A stretch of DNA of 64,000 nucleotides from CAZSHG01 sp964606695 [NCBI: uncultured bacterium]. Lineage in GTDB: Bacteria > UBP14 > UBA6098. A program made the translations under genes and the position numbers. Of the stretch, positions 16,171 to 24,794 are shown piece by piece (positions within the stretch are counted from its first letter, which is position 1; each line of letters begins with the position of its first letter). Where the stretch lies: the NCBI GenBank assembly GCA_964606695.1, contig CAZSHG010000005.1, positions 89,344 to 153,343 of the forward strand, read 5' to 3'. The notes under the pieces were generated by a model. It was not told the DNA's origin, ran no database searches, and saw only the letters and a list, made by a program, of their open reading frames with translations.

Positions 16171-17481
16171 CTAATTTTCGGGCAAATACTCGATTACGAT
16201 TCTCCTATTTCTCTTTCTTCCCTCCTGGGTAGAGTTAGAAGCTATAGGGTCGGCTTCGCCGTAGCCTTTGAGGACTAATTGAGCTTCCAAAACACCTCTG
16301 GCCAATAATACTTCCTTAACCTTTTCGGCTACCCTGTAACCGCGGTTTATATTATAGGTGTTACTTCCCTCGCTGTCGGTATAAACTCCGATTTCGGTTT
16401 TTCTATATGGATACGCTCTAAGCCTTTCCGCAACGTTGTCGAGTTTCTGGACAGTAGTCGCTTTAAGGTTAAGCCCCGTGTCGAATGCGTCCGTAATCAC
16501 CTCTCTATCAATTGGCAGGACGAAGGGGCAACCGACCTCGTTCACAATAAACCCACTGGGAGTTTGAGGACATTGATCGATGCCATCGACAACACCGTCC
16601 TCGTCGGAATCTTTCGGACAGCCGTATTCATCGACAATAGCGCCCTTTGGAGTCGATGAACATGTGTCGATATAATCCACGATACCGTCGGCGTCGCTAT
16701 CTCTGGGGCATCCTGTAGAATCGACCCGGATTGTCCCGGGGGTATCGTCGCATTTATCGACGCCATCGAAGACGCCGTCGCCGTCGGAATCTATCGGGCA
16801 ACCGTCGGCATTTACAAGTGCTTCATAAGGGGTTTCGGGGCATTTATCGAGTCCGTTGAATACGCCGTCGCCGTCCGTATCCAGAGCGCATCCGTGTTCA
16901 TCCACCCGGGCTCCGTCGGGAGTTCCATCGCATGTATCGATATCATCGGCCACCCAATCATTGTCTTTATCCGGGAACCCGAACATGTAGGATAGTCCAA
17001 TCCCCGCACCGAAGTTACTGAAAGACTCCTCGCTCGGTGTTTTAAGCGGAATGGTGGTTACGGTTATTTTCAGGTCTAAAACTGGCAGGGGGCTAAATAC
17101 GGCGCCCGCGGATAACCTTCCGTATGCACCGCTATTCACTTCTGCAACATTTGACATGAAGTAACCTGCTCCCACACTGGCGATTAGCCCTATTTTCTTC
17201 GATAAAGTTAAGAGGTATTTAGCATTAACTTCCGGCGCGGCAATTAAATAGCCTAAGTCGCCATCGGTGAATGAAGCCAAACGGACGCCCCCGGAGAGAC
17301 GGTAGGGACATTTATAATCCCTGGATAGAGCTACGAATATCGATCCGTTGAATTCTATATTCGAGTTTTCTCTAAATTTCTGATTGGCGAAGCTACCTTC
17401 CAGCCCCATACGAAAGACCGGTCCGGATAGAACCGAACCACAGAGGAACAAAAGGGCAATTGCCATCGAACGAAATACCAT
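16171..17481 (-). CDS. OmpA family protein with five thrombospondin type 3 repeats
   Basis: A 436-residue outer membrane protein if started at ATG 17481 (MVFRSMAIALLFLCG signal peptide); ATG 17466 is an alternative. A beta-barrel-like domain (about residues 20-175) is followed by five TSP3 repeats beginning DKDNDWVADDIDTCDGTP and a C-terminal OmpA domain with VYTDSEGSNTYN and KRNRRIVIEY. The first residue of the usual GHTD motif is replaced (GVYTD), though the ligand-binding Asp and Arg remain. The reading frame stays open upstream into rpsA as a Lys/Arg-rich antisense-like stretch, which I exclude. The start codon lies in a long hairpin. Confidence 0.88.
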   Translation of the reverse strand: MVFRSMAIALLFLCGSVLSGPVFRMGLEGSFANQKFRENSNIEFNGSIFVALSRDYKCPYRLSGGVRLASFTDGDLGYLIAAPEVNAKYLLTLSKKIGLIASVGAGYFMSNVAEVNSGAYGRLSAGAVFSPLPVLDLKITVTTIPLKTPSEESFSNFGAGIGLSYMFGFPDKDNDWVADDIDTCDGTPDGARVDEHGCALDTDGDGVFNGLDKCPETPYEALVNADGCPIDSDGDGVFDGVDKCDDTPGTIRVDSTGCPRDSDADGIVDYIDTCSSTPKGAIVDEYGCPKDSDEDGVVDGIDQCPQTPSGFIVNEVGCPFVLPIDREVITDAFDTGLNLKATTVQKLDNVAERLRAYPYRKTEIGVYTDSEGSNTYNINRGYRVAEKVKEVLLARGVLEAQLVLKGYGEADPIASNSTQEGRKRNRRIVIEYLPEN

Positions 17482-17499
17482 TCGATGGACAATCGCCCT
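17453..17499 (-). promoter_or_regulatory. Long hairpin spanning the start codon of the second OmpA gene
   Basis: Arms 17453-17470 and 17481-17499 are near-perfect inverted copies (AGGGCAATTGCCATCGAA against TTCGATGGACAATCGCCCT, one bulge and one mismatch) around a 10-nt loop. It lies 35 bp past the rpsA stop and covers ATG 17481 and ATG 17466. Only TTTT follows it on the minus strand. It could be an rpsA terminator or a structure that masks translation start of the OmpA gene; the sequence does not decide. Confidence 0.55.
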
Positions 17500-17533
17500 A
17501 TTTCCATGTGAATCTCGAGAAATCACGGAGGAG

Positions 17534-20209
17534 CTATTCCTTTTCTTTCTCCTCGTCACCAGACGATTTTTCTTCTTCGTCGGTTTCAGAAGGTTCGTCC
17601 TCAGGCGTTTCGGTAGTTTTGGTTTCTTCCGATTCCTCGGCATCAGCTTCGGTTTCCGCTTCTTCCCTTTCCTCACCTTCCGTGGATTCGGCCTCTTTTT
17701 CGGATTCCGCTTCTTCTATCGGAGTAGTTTCTTCCGTTTCGGATTCCTCCCCGGATACGGTTTCCTTCTCCGGTTCGGCCTCTTCTACGAGGGGTTCCTG
17801 CGGTTCTTCTTCAGGGATCTCTTCGGCTTCGGCCTTCTGTTCTTCCGGTTCCGGTTCGGTTTCATCTTCCGGGGTTTCGGGAAGTTCGGAGACTTCGCTT
17901 ACTTCCTCGGTTTCGACCGCTTCTTCGGCCTCGGCTTTCTGTTCCTCCGGTTCCGGTTCGGCTTCATCTTCCGGGACTTCGGGAAGTTCGGAGACTTCGG
18001 AAACGGCGGTTTCTTCTTTTGCAGTCTTAGATTTTTTCTTTCCGCCGTATTCCGGAGGGACTTCCTGAATCGGATATACCTCGGAAATCGGTTCCTCCTC
18101 TTCCGTTTCGCCGAGCCCGACGGCCTTTTCTCCAAGGGCTTCCCTGAGAGTAACGGTCTTGGTCGGGTGATTCGACAGGAAAGTATCGAGATCGCTCTGC
18201 TCCTTACTATCGAAGAACGCATTGACGCTAAGCACGATACGATGTTCGTATCTGTCGAATTCGATTATCTTCAGTGGCAGTAAATCGCCTTCAGAGAAGG
18301 CGTCGTGGGGACGGTTAACTTCCTTGCCCAATTGCGTAACCGGAACAAATCCTTCGACGTCGTCGGGCAGTTTGACCGTAACGCCGCGGTCGGACATCCT
18401 CACGATACGGCCTTCCGTTTCGCGCCCCGGAGAATATCTGCCTTCCAATTCCGGCCACGGATCGCGTTCGAGTTGCTTTAAGCCGAGGCTCACACGCCGA
18501 TTATCGGCATCGATATTGAGGACTACAACCTCGACTTCCTGTCCCTTTTTAAGCAATTCGGACGGATGCATAATCCGTTTCGTCCAGGACATATCCGATA
18601 TATGGATCAAACCGTCGATTCCCTCTTCTATCTCGACGAAAGCGCCGAAACTGGTGAGGTTGCGGATTTTGCCCGTTAATTTGCTTCCGGGAGGATATTT
18701 GGTCGATAACAACGTCCACGGGTCGGGTTCGAGTTGTTTCACGCCGAGCGATATTTTCTGGTTTTCCTTATCGACGTTAAGGACAACGACGTCAATTTCC
18801 TCGCCCATTGAGACGACCTCGGTTGGGTGATTGACATGTTTGGTCCAGGACATTTCGGATACGTGAACCAGACCTTCGATTCCTTCCTCCAGTTCGACGA
18901 AAGCGCCGTATTTGGTTATATTCACGACCTTACCGCGAATGCGCGAACCTTCCGGGAACCTTTCGTCCACTTTCTCCCAGGGGGATTCGGTAAGCTGTTT
19001 CAGACCGAGGCTTATGCGTTCCTTTTTCCTGTCGAATTTAAGGATTTTCACCTCGATTTCGTCGCCGATGTTAACGAGTTCCGACGGATATTTGATTCTT
19101 GTCCAGGACATGTCGGTGATATGGAGCAGACCGTCGAGCCCTCCGAGATCGATAAATACGCCGAAATCGGTTATATTCTTAACAAAGCCTTTCCTGATCT
19201 GGTCTTCCTCGATTTCCGCCAGCAGAGCCTGCCTGCGTTCAGATCGCTCTTCTTCGAGAACCACTCGCCTGCTTACCACTATATTCCTGCGGACTTTATT
19301 AAGTTTTATAACGCGGAATTCCATCTCTTTACCGAGTAGTGCGTCGAAGTCGGGCACCTGCCTTAGGGCGATCTGGCTTCCGGGAAGGAAAGCGTCCACG
19401 CCCATTAAATCGACGACCATTCCGCCTTTAATCCTTCTCTTGATAACACCCTCCACCAGCGAACCGGTTTCGTAGGCGTCTTTAATATTATTCCAAACGC
19501 GCATGAAATCGGCTTTACTCTTTGACACAACGACCTGGCCGTTTTCGTCCTCGAGTTGTTCGAGGAAAACTTCGATTTCATCGCCTTCTTTTATTTCATC
19601 TGTGAATTCCTCACGGGAAACGATCCCTTCCGATTTGAAACCGATATCGACGACAACCTCGTCGTCGCTAAGCCTGAGGATTTTACCCTTTATGAGTTCA
19701 CCGTCTTTGAGCTCTGACATGGTTTCTTCCATACGTTCGAGCATCGCACGCCGTTCTTCGAGTGTGTATTCGCTCGACGGTGTATCCTCGTCTTCGTCGG
19801 GTATATCGCCTTCAGAAAAAAGAACTATCTCTTCCTGTTTCGGTTCCGGCTCGTAGTAGATTTTGGCTTTGGATTCTTTCTCTTCCGTTTTTTCAGTTTC
19901 GGGTTCCTCCTCAGGTTCTTTTTCTTCGGGTTTTTCCTCCGGCTTTTCTGCTTCGGTTTCGATTTCTTCAGGTGTGTCAGGTTCTTCGATTTCTTCCGGC
20001 GTTTCGTCTGCGGTTTCATCCTTGGCCTCTTCAGCCTTGGACGGTTCTGTAGATTCGGGCATTTCTTCCTTTTCCGGTGCCGTTTCCGGTTCGTTCGAGT
20101 TTTCGTCTTCCGCTACCGCAGGTGCGGAAGTTTTATCCTCGACCGGTTGAGGTTCGGGAACTGGGACTTCTTCCGAGTTGTTCAGTTCCTCTGGTGTTTC
20201 TTGATACAT
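17534..20209 (-). CDS. rpsA: 30S ribosomal protein S1 with long acidic N- and C-terminal tails
   Basis: An 891-residue S1 protein, which helps mRNA bind the 30S subunit. Six S1 domains are visible from about residue 168 to 665 (for example GFVKNITDFGVFIDLGG and GKVVNITKYGAFVELEEG), matching the normal six. Unusual are a Glu/Pro-rich leader of about 165 residues and a Glu-rich tail of about 190 residues, both low complexity; the tail has two near-identical copies of a segment containing SEVSELPE.PEDE.EPEPEE. Normal S1 is 550-600 residues. It follows cmk by 39 bp (CAAGGAG before the ATG), the classic cmk-rpsA pair. An internal start after the leader is possible but no ribosome site was noticed. 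Confidence 0.95.
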   Translation of the reverse strand: MYQETPEELNNSEEVPVPEPQPVEDKTSAPAVAEDENSNEPETAPEKEEMPESTEPSKAEEAKDETADETPEEIEEPDTPEEIETEAEKPEEKPEEKEPEEEPETEKTEEKESKAKIYYEPEPKQEEIVLFSEGDIPDEDEDTPSSEYTLEERRAMLERMEETMSELKDGELIKGKILRLSDDEVVVDIGFKSEGIVSREEFTDEIKEGDEIEVFLEQLEDENGQVVVSKSKADFMRVWNNIKDAYETGSLVEGVIKRRIKGGMVVDLMGVDAFLPGSQIALRQVPDFDALLGKEMEFRVIKLNKVRRNIVVSRRVVLEEERSERRQALLAEIEEDQIRKGFVKNITDFGVFIDLGGLDGLLHITDMSWTRIKYPSELVNIGDEIEVKILKFDRKKERISLGLKQLTESPWEKVDERFPEGSRIRGKVVNITKYGAFVELEEGIEGLVHVSEMSWTKHVNHPTEVVSMGEEIDVVVLNVDKENQKISLGVKQLEPDPWTLLSTKYPPGSKLTGKIRNLTSFGAFVEIEEGIDGLIHISDMSWTKRIMHPSELLKKGQEVEVVVLNIDADNRRVSLGLKQLERDPWPELEGRYSPGRETEGRIVRMSDRGVTVKLPDDVEGFVPVTQLGKEVNRPHDAFSEGDLLPLKIIEFDRYEHRIVLSVNAFFDSKEQSDLDTFLSNHPTKTVTLREALGEKAVGLGETEEEEPISEVYPIQEVPPEYGGKKKSKTAKEETAVSEVSELPEVPEDEAEPEPEEQKAEAEEAVETEEVSEVSELPETPEDETEPEPEEQKAEAEEIPEEEPQEPLVEEAEPEKETVSGEESETEETTPIEEAESEKEAESTEGEEREEAETEADAEESEETKTTETPEDEPSETDEEEKSSGDEEKEKE

Positions 20210-20248
20210 TTTTCTCCTTGTTTGTGTTTTGTTTTAACTCATTCAAAA

Positions 20249-20908
20249 TCATGCGCCGTGGGCTTTTGCCAGTTTTACAAGATTATCGATCGTCTCCTGA
20301 AGCGTTTCATCGGAATCGTCGTGAACGATAGCGTTCTCGGCCACTTTCAGAGGGCTATCCTCGCGAGTGCTGTCTTTACGGTCTCTTTCGATAATCTCTT
20401 TTTCCAACACGTCCACGTCTCTCTCGATTCCCGCTTCCTTCAACTGCCTCGCCCTGCGGATAGCCCTTATTCTAGTATTCGCGGTCAGGTATATTTTCAA
20501 ATCGGCGTCCGGTAAAACGACCGTCCCGATATCGCGGCCCTCCATCACCACGCCGCCCTCTTTTGCCATCTCGCGCTGTCTTCGGACTAACTCCCGGCGA
20601 ACTTCCCGATGAGAGCAGACCTCCGAAACGAGGGCATCGACTTCCGGTTTCCTGATATCCGCAGTAATATCCCTATCGCCTATTACGATGCCATCCGGGA
20701 ACAGTTCGATATCGAGTTCCTTCAATTTCTCGGCCAATTTGACGCCATCTGAGGGCGATATCTTTTCTTCAATGGCGATTAGAGTTAAAGCGCGATACAT
20801 CGCACCGGTATCGATATAAAGGTAACCCAATTTCCCGGCAACTCCCTTTGAAACCGAGGATTTGCCGGCACCCGCGGGACCATCTATTGCTATTGTTATC
20901 GCACTCAT
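20249..20908 (-). CDS. cmk: Cytidylate kinase
   Basis: A 219-residue NMP kinase that phosphorylates CMP and dCMP. The P-loop is in IDGPAGAGKSSVSK, then YIDTGAMYRALT, the CMP-binding EGRDIGTVVLPDADLKIYL, and the lid region ERDRKDSTREDSPLK. Length is normal for the bacterial type. It is first in the minus-strand cmk-rpsA pair, an arrangement shared with many bacteria, and has a good promoter about 50 bp upstream. Divergent from the beta-propeller gene at 21083. Confidence 0.97.
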   Translation of the reverse strand: MSAITIAIDGPAGAGKSSVSKGVAGKLGYLYIDTGAMYRALTLIAIEEKISPSDGVKLAEKLKELDIELFPDGIVIGDRDITADIRKPEVDALVSEVCSHREVRRELVRRQREMAKEGGVVMEGRDIGTVVLPDADLKIYLTANTRIRAIRRARQLKEAGIERDVDVLEKEIIERDRKDSTREDSPLKVAENAIVHDDSDETLQETIDNLVKLAKAHGA

Positions 20909-20960
20909 TATCTCAACTAAACCTCGAAGAGGACATTGTTCTTCAAAATAACAACCGTGA

Positions 20961-20988
20961 AATATACGACCGTGTTTCCTTTTGTCAA
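20961..20988 (-). promoter_or_regulatory. Sigma-70-type promoter for cmk-rpsA
   Basis: On the minus strand, -35 TTGACA (20983-20988) and -10 TATATT (20961-20966) are separated by 16 bp. It lies about 50 bp before the cmk ATG in the divergent intergenic region. Confidence 0.6.
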
Positions 20989-21082
20989 GTAATTAACATA
21001 TGTATATTGAAATAAAATATAGCTTTAGTATTGCAATTTACGATTCCTGCTATATTTTAGTATTTCAAATTTGGAGGACGAC

Positions 21083-22924
21083 ATGAAAAGATATGTAATT
21101 ATTACCATTTGTTTGATCACAGGCTACATCGCCGGCTTGGCAGAACTTCCGGGGTGGCCTGTAGAAACCGCGCCATCGACGGGAGGCTTTTTCCCCTCGC
21201 CGATTGTCGCCGATTTCGATTTAGACGACGATCTCGAGGTGATAACCGCAGGACCGGATAACTACGTTAGGGTTTTTGATCTTAATGGAGACGTTCTACC
21301 AGGATTTCCTTTCGAGTTATCGGGCGATGTTTCTTCATACCACGCTCTGGGCAACGTAACTTGCGAATTCGAAGAGATTGTGGTCCTTACGGACGACGGC
21401 GATCTTTACGTTCTCGATATGGTTCCCGAAGCTGTATCACCTTTTAATCCTCTTTCTATTGGCGATTCTTCCGGGCCTGCAGGTCCCGTTCTATGGGATT
21501 TCGACCACGACGGTCAGGTCGAGATTGTCGTTCACGCAGGTAATAATGTCCATGTTTTCGACGGCGACGGCACCGAAATGGGGACTTTCCCGCGTGCAGT
21601 CGATTCGGAATACGGCCCCGCCGGATCTCCCGCAGTCGGCGATATCGATTCGGACGGCGAGGTTGAAATAGTAGCTATAGGATACCAGAAGCTATACGCT
21701 TTCGAAGCCAGTGGAGACGTCCTGCTCGGATTCCCCGTGGAACTCGATACCAATGAAGCTTTCAGCTACAGTTCGCCCGTTCTCGTAGATATGGATAACG
21801 ACGGCATTCTGGAAATTTGCTGTGGATACCATGAAATTACGGGTTCGAGCCGTGGGAAGATAGGTTTATGGGATTCCGAAGGCGAGATGGTGGATAGCTG
21901 GCCGATAAGTGCCGGCGGTTACGGCAGTTGGATTTACGGTTCCTGCGCTGTAGGCGATATCGACGGGGACGGCAAACCGGAAATAGCAGTTACAAGTCTG
22001 AACGAACGCGGTTACGTCGTCAACGATAACGCTACTTTTCCCGATCCCTGGAGCCTCGAACTCGGTATTGGGGCGTTGGAATCCAGTCCGTTGTTGTATG
22101 ACTTCGACGGCGACGCCGGCCCCGATATTCTCTTCCTCGGAAGTGACGCTAACGGCTCTATCGCCTGCCTTAACGCCCCCGCCGCGGATATCGATTCGTT
22201 TCCCTTCGAAACCGACACTTCCTATGGCTTCGCTACACCAACTGCTGGCGATTTCGACGGAGACGGAAACGCGGAATTTTGCGCTATCGATCGCACGGGG
22301 ACTATACACATGTTCGGTTACCTCGGCGATGGGCGACCTTACGGCAAACCATGGGTTATGGGGCGTCACGATCCTTTAAGAACCGGGTGGTTTTATCCGA
22401 ATGCGCCGGATACGATAGTCGTAGAAACAGCCGGGGATTCTATCCTAATCGAGTGGGCTTCGATAATCGTTTATGATTCATTATCTTACAAACTCTACGC
22501 TACCGAGGACGAATACGATTCTTCGGGCGGGATTCTCCTGGTCAATACTTTAGATACTTTCGCGACGGTAATGCCCGATAGCGAGTTAAGTTATTATTTC
22601 GTAACCTCATGCAGTCGTTATTCGGAAAGTCAGGCTTCCGAGATTGTAACACTCGATACAACCGCTATAGTAGAATCTACTAAGCCATCCGGTTATACTA
22701 TAGAATGTTATCCTAATCCATTTAATTCGGTTTGTAATATAAATACATTATCTAATTCAACCATAAGTATTTATAGCTTCGATGGCCGGATTATCGACGA
22801 AATAGATCACCGAGTCGGGGTCGCCCGGTGGGAACCTGCAACCGATTGCCCTTCAGGCGTTTATCTGATTTCCGTAACAGATAATGGTCGGACATTTAAC
22901 CGCAGGGTAGTCTTTTTACGATGA
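21083..22924 (+). CDS. Secreted FG-GAP/VCBS beta-propeller with T9SS-type sorting domain
   Basis: A 613-residue exported protein. After a signal peptide come seven FG-GAP/VCBS-type repeats, each with an Asp-rich calcium loop (ADFDLDDDLEVI, GDIDSDGEVEIV, VDMDNDGILEIC, GDIDGDGKPEIA, YDFDGDAGPDIL, GDFDGDGNAEFC), so a seven-bladed propeller. A short Ig/Fn3-like domain follows, then a C-terminal sorting domain of about 80 residues beginning YPNPFNSVCNI and ending GRTFNRRVVFLR, typical of type A type-IX secretion cargo. ATG 21083 is chosen for its GGAGG at 21073-21077. Its stop overlaps the next start (ATGA), so it is coupled to the QueG-like gene although they have no evident shared task. Confidence 0.87.
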   Translation: MKRYVIITICLITGYIAGLAELPGWPVETAPSTGGFFPSPIVADFDLDDDLEVITAGPDNYVRVFDLNGDVLPGFPFELSGDVSSYHALGNVTCEFEEIVVLTDDGDLYVLDMVPEAVSPFNPLSIGDSSGPAGPVLWDFDHDGQVEIVVHAGNNVHVFDGDGTEMGTFPRAVDSEYGPAGSPAVGDIDSDGEVEIVAIGYQKLYAFEASGDVLLGFPVELDTNEAFSYSSPVLVDMDNDGILEICCGYHEITGSSRGKIGLWDSEGEMVDSWPISAGGYGSWIYGSCAVGDIDGDGKPEIAVTSLNERGYVVNDNATFPDPWSLELGIGALESSPLLYDFDGDAGPDILFLGSDANGSIACLNAPAADIDSFPFETDTSYGFATPTAGDFDGDGNAEFCAIDRTGTIHMFGYLGDGRPYGKPWVMGRHDPLRTGWFYPNAPDTIVVETAGDSILIEWASIIVYDSLSYKLYATEDEYDSSGGILLVNTLDTFATVMPDSELSYYFVTSCSRYSESQASEIVTLDTTAIVESTKPSGYTIECYPNPFNSVCNINTLSNSTISIYSFDGRIIDEIDHRVGVARWEPATDCPSGVYLISVTDNGRTFNRRVVFLR

Positions 22925-23601
22925 CGGAAATCGATGACAATCGGTTGTTTCTTGAGAAGTTCGTCGCAGAACGACTTAATTTACCGGTTTTCGGGGTTGC
23001 GCGAGTCGAATCCATACGGGAAACGATGGACGACGAGATATCGCGAGATATTTGCGATCGAGATTTCGCTATCGTCCTCGGGCACCCGTTGTGCTCGGGC
23101 GTCTTTGATACAATTATAGATAAACCGACAATTCTCTATAAACATCATTATCAGCAGGTTAACTGGCGTCTCGACCGTGCGGCTCTAGAGTTAGCAATCG
23201 CAATCGAAACGCGCGGATACAGGGCTATTCCCATACCTGCAAGCATAATCACGGATTGGGAAAACCAGCGCGGCCATCTCTCTCATCGGCATGCCGCCCT
23301 GGCCGCCGGACTTGGATGGAAAGGGCGTCACGGACTTGTAGTCTCGCCGGAATTCGGTTCGCAGATCAGGTGGGTTTCTATCCTGACCGATATGCAATTG
23401 CGCCCCGGCGAACCTATGGAATCCGGGTGCGGTTCATGCGAACGTTGTATCGAGGTTTGCCCGGCAAACGCTATTTCCATCGACGGTTGCGATGTCAAAA
23501 AGTGTTTTGAAAAATTAAGGCAATTCGCGAAAATTCAGGGCGTCGGTCAATATATATGCGGCGTCTGTATCAAAGCCTGCCCCGGTGAAAAGAATGGCTG
23601 A
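22921..23601 (+). CDS. Short epoxyqueuosine reductase-like 4Fe-4S protein
   Basis: A 226-residue cytoplasmic iron-sulfur protein. Two 4Fe-4S motifs lie at the C-terminus: CGSCERCIEVCP and a second group CDVKKC...CGVCIKACP. The preceding segment (HRHAALAAGLGWKGRHGLVVSPEFGSQIRWVSILTD) is the conserved core of QueG, which reduces epoxyqueuosine to queuosine in tRNA. True QueG is 310-380 residues and carries a longer N-terminal cobalamin-binding part and often C-terminal HEAT repeats, absent here. It is therefore a QueG-like paralog rather than a sure QueG. It overlaps the upstream gene by 4 bp and the DUF4416 gene downstream by 17 bp, so is probably cotranscribed. Confidence 0.75.
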   Translation: MTEIDDNRLFLEKFVAERLNLPVFGVARVESIRETMDDEISRDICDRDFAIVLGHPLCSGVFDTIIDKPTILYKHHYQQVNWRLDRAALELAIAIETRGYRAIPIPASIITDWENQRGHLSHRHAALAAGLGWKGRHGLVVSPEFGSQIRWVSILTDMQLRPGEPMESGCGSCERCIEVCPANAISIDGCDVKKCFEKLRQFAKIQGVGQYICGVCIKACPGEKNG

Positions 23602-24130
23602 AATAGCTCCATATCAACCGGTTCTACTATTCGTCGGGATATTATTCCGCGAGGAAGAAGTCGTAAATGAAGCGTTTCGCATTATGGACGAGGAATTCCC
23701 GCCATTCGATTTAAAGTCGGAAACCATTCCTTTTGGATATTCTAATTATTATGATACCGAAATGGGTTCGGGAATAAAACGCTGTTGGGTGGCTTCGGGT
23801 GAATTGCGCGATCCATCCAAATTGGCGAAATGGAAACTCTTTACAGACGGCATAGAAAGGCGGCTTTCTATAGACGGTCGTCGTCAAATAAACTTGGATC
23901 CGGGATTTGTGGGATTATCGAAAGTAGTGCTCGCGAGTTTGAAAGACCATCCGCAACGAGTGCCGCTTGAAAGCGGGGTTTACGCGGAGTTCGAGCTGAT
24001 ATTCAATAACAACAAATGGGACGATCTACCCTGGACGTATCGCGATTACGCGGATAAACCAGCCAAGAATTTCCTTACGGAAGTGCGTAGTCAACTGTAT
24101 CATAGATTGAAAAATAGTGGATTGCTTTAG
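23594..24130 (+). CDS. DUF4416 family protein
   Basis: A 178-residue protein from ATG 23594 (a GTG at 23585 is possible). The sequence shows the DUF4416 pattern: an opening PVLLFVGILFREEE, then FDLKSETIPFGYSNYYDTEMG, NLDPGFVGLSKVVLAS and a Tyr/Asp-rich WTYRDYADKPAKNFL. The family is found in deltaproteobacteria and several candidate phyla and has no known activity. No signal peptide, so cytoplasmic. The start overlaps the Fe-S protein end, and its stop overlaps the convergent gene at 24127 by 4 bp. Co-location with a QueG-like protein may hint at a shared role, but I have no proof. Confidence 0.75.
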   Translation: MAEIAPYQPVLLFVGILFREEEVVNEAFRIMDEEFPPFDLKSETIPFGYSNYYDTEMGSGIKRCWVASGELRDPSKLAKWKLFTDGIERRLSIDGRRQINLDPGFVGLSKVVLASLKDHPQRVPLESGVYAEFELIFNNNKWDDLPWTYRDYADKPAKNFLTEVRSQLYHRLKNSGLL

Positions 24131-24639
24131 GGAGAGTCGAAAGTAATCGTCAGCGCGAAACCCGTGGCTCCCCGCTCGTCGATGACGGGCGATAAGCTTA
24201 TTTCGGACTTCTCCGGCTTGATAGGCTCGGCCATTTCTCCTGTCCACGAATAAAGGTGCGCATCGACATAAGCATCGATGGTCGAAAGGAAAGCTGTGCC
24301 TACGAACAGCCATATATGTATGTTTCTCCGTTCCCGTGCGTTTTCCCAATCGGATTTTGCGGCTGTATATTCCGAAGAACCTTCCTCATATTGCTTTCCC
24401 CTGTTTTCTGCGTCGAGCATCTCGGAATTAGCGTCTATCGCTACCCAGGCGGTATATCCCTCCAAGGCCATCGCTATGGGAGCTTTCCAATAACTTCTGT
24501 TGTATATTTGTCCCGCCCCGGGCAGAACCAACGACAAACCCGCCGAAAGACCGGGTTTTGGCGACCATTGTTTCGTGGAATCGGCGTTTGCTCCAACCAG
24601 GACCAGAGGGAATAATATTATGGCAATCCACAATCGCAT
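24127..24639 (-). CDS. DUF5683-like exported protein
   Basis: A 170-residue protein with a signal peptide (MRLWIAIILFPLVLVGANA). The segment PGLSAGLSLVLPGAGQIYNRSYWKAPI is typical of DUF5683 and related proteins, in which a PGxGQxYNxxYWKxP motif precedes predicted membrane helices. A second hydrophobic helix (IHIWLFVGTAFLSTIDAYVDAHL) follows. Function unknown; the family is common in Bacteroidetes and relatives and lies in the envelope. It converges on and overlaps the DUF4416 gene by 4 bp. No terminator was found between them. Confidence 0.7.
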   Translation of the reverse strand: MRLWIAIILFPLVLVGANADSTKQWSPKPGLSAGLSLVLPGAGQIYNRSYWKAPIAMALEGYTAWVAIDANSEMLDAENRGKQYEEGSSEYTAAKSDWENARERRNIHIWLFVGTAFLSTIDAYVDAHLYSWTGEMAEPIKPEKSEISLSPVIDERGATGFALTITFDSP

Positions 24640-24717
24640 TTCCTGAGAATAAAAAGAAAATAAGGAATAATGTCAAGCGGATACGAATAATTAATGTGAA
24701 TAAAAAAACAAAAATAC

Positions 24718-24745
24718 TTGCATTTCACTTTAATTCATCTATATT
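24718..24745 (+). promoter_or_regulatory. Possible promoter for the giant surface protein gene
   Basis: A -35-like TTGCAT (24718-24723) and -10 TATATT (24740-24745) are separated by 16 bp, about 50 bp before the ATG at 24795. The 155-bp gap upstream is AT-rich. A similar TTGCAA...TATATT arrangement with shorter spacing lies before the gene at 21083. Confidence 0.35.
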
Positions 24746-24794
24746 ATTGTATTGATAACTATGAATTTCACCGGCTAAAATAGCGGGGGGTTCG

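Noticed and set aside
17482-17676. An upstream extension of the second OmpA protein (Lys/Arg-rich)
   Set aside because: It overlaps the rpsA tail in another frame, lacks a signal peptide and is an artefact of the Glu codons.
17384-18283. Phe/Gly/Arg- and Ser-rich plus-strand frames opposite the tail of rpsA
   Set aside because: These mirror the Glu-rich low-complexity coding of rpsA on the other strand and have no protein-like features.
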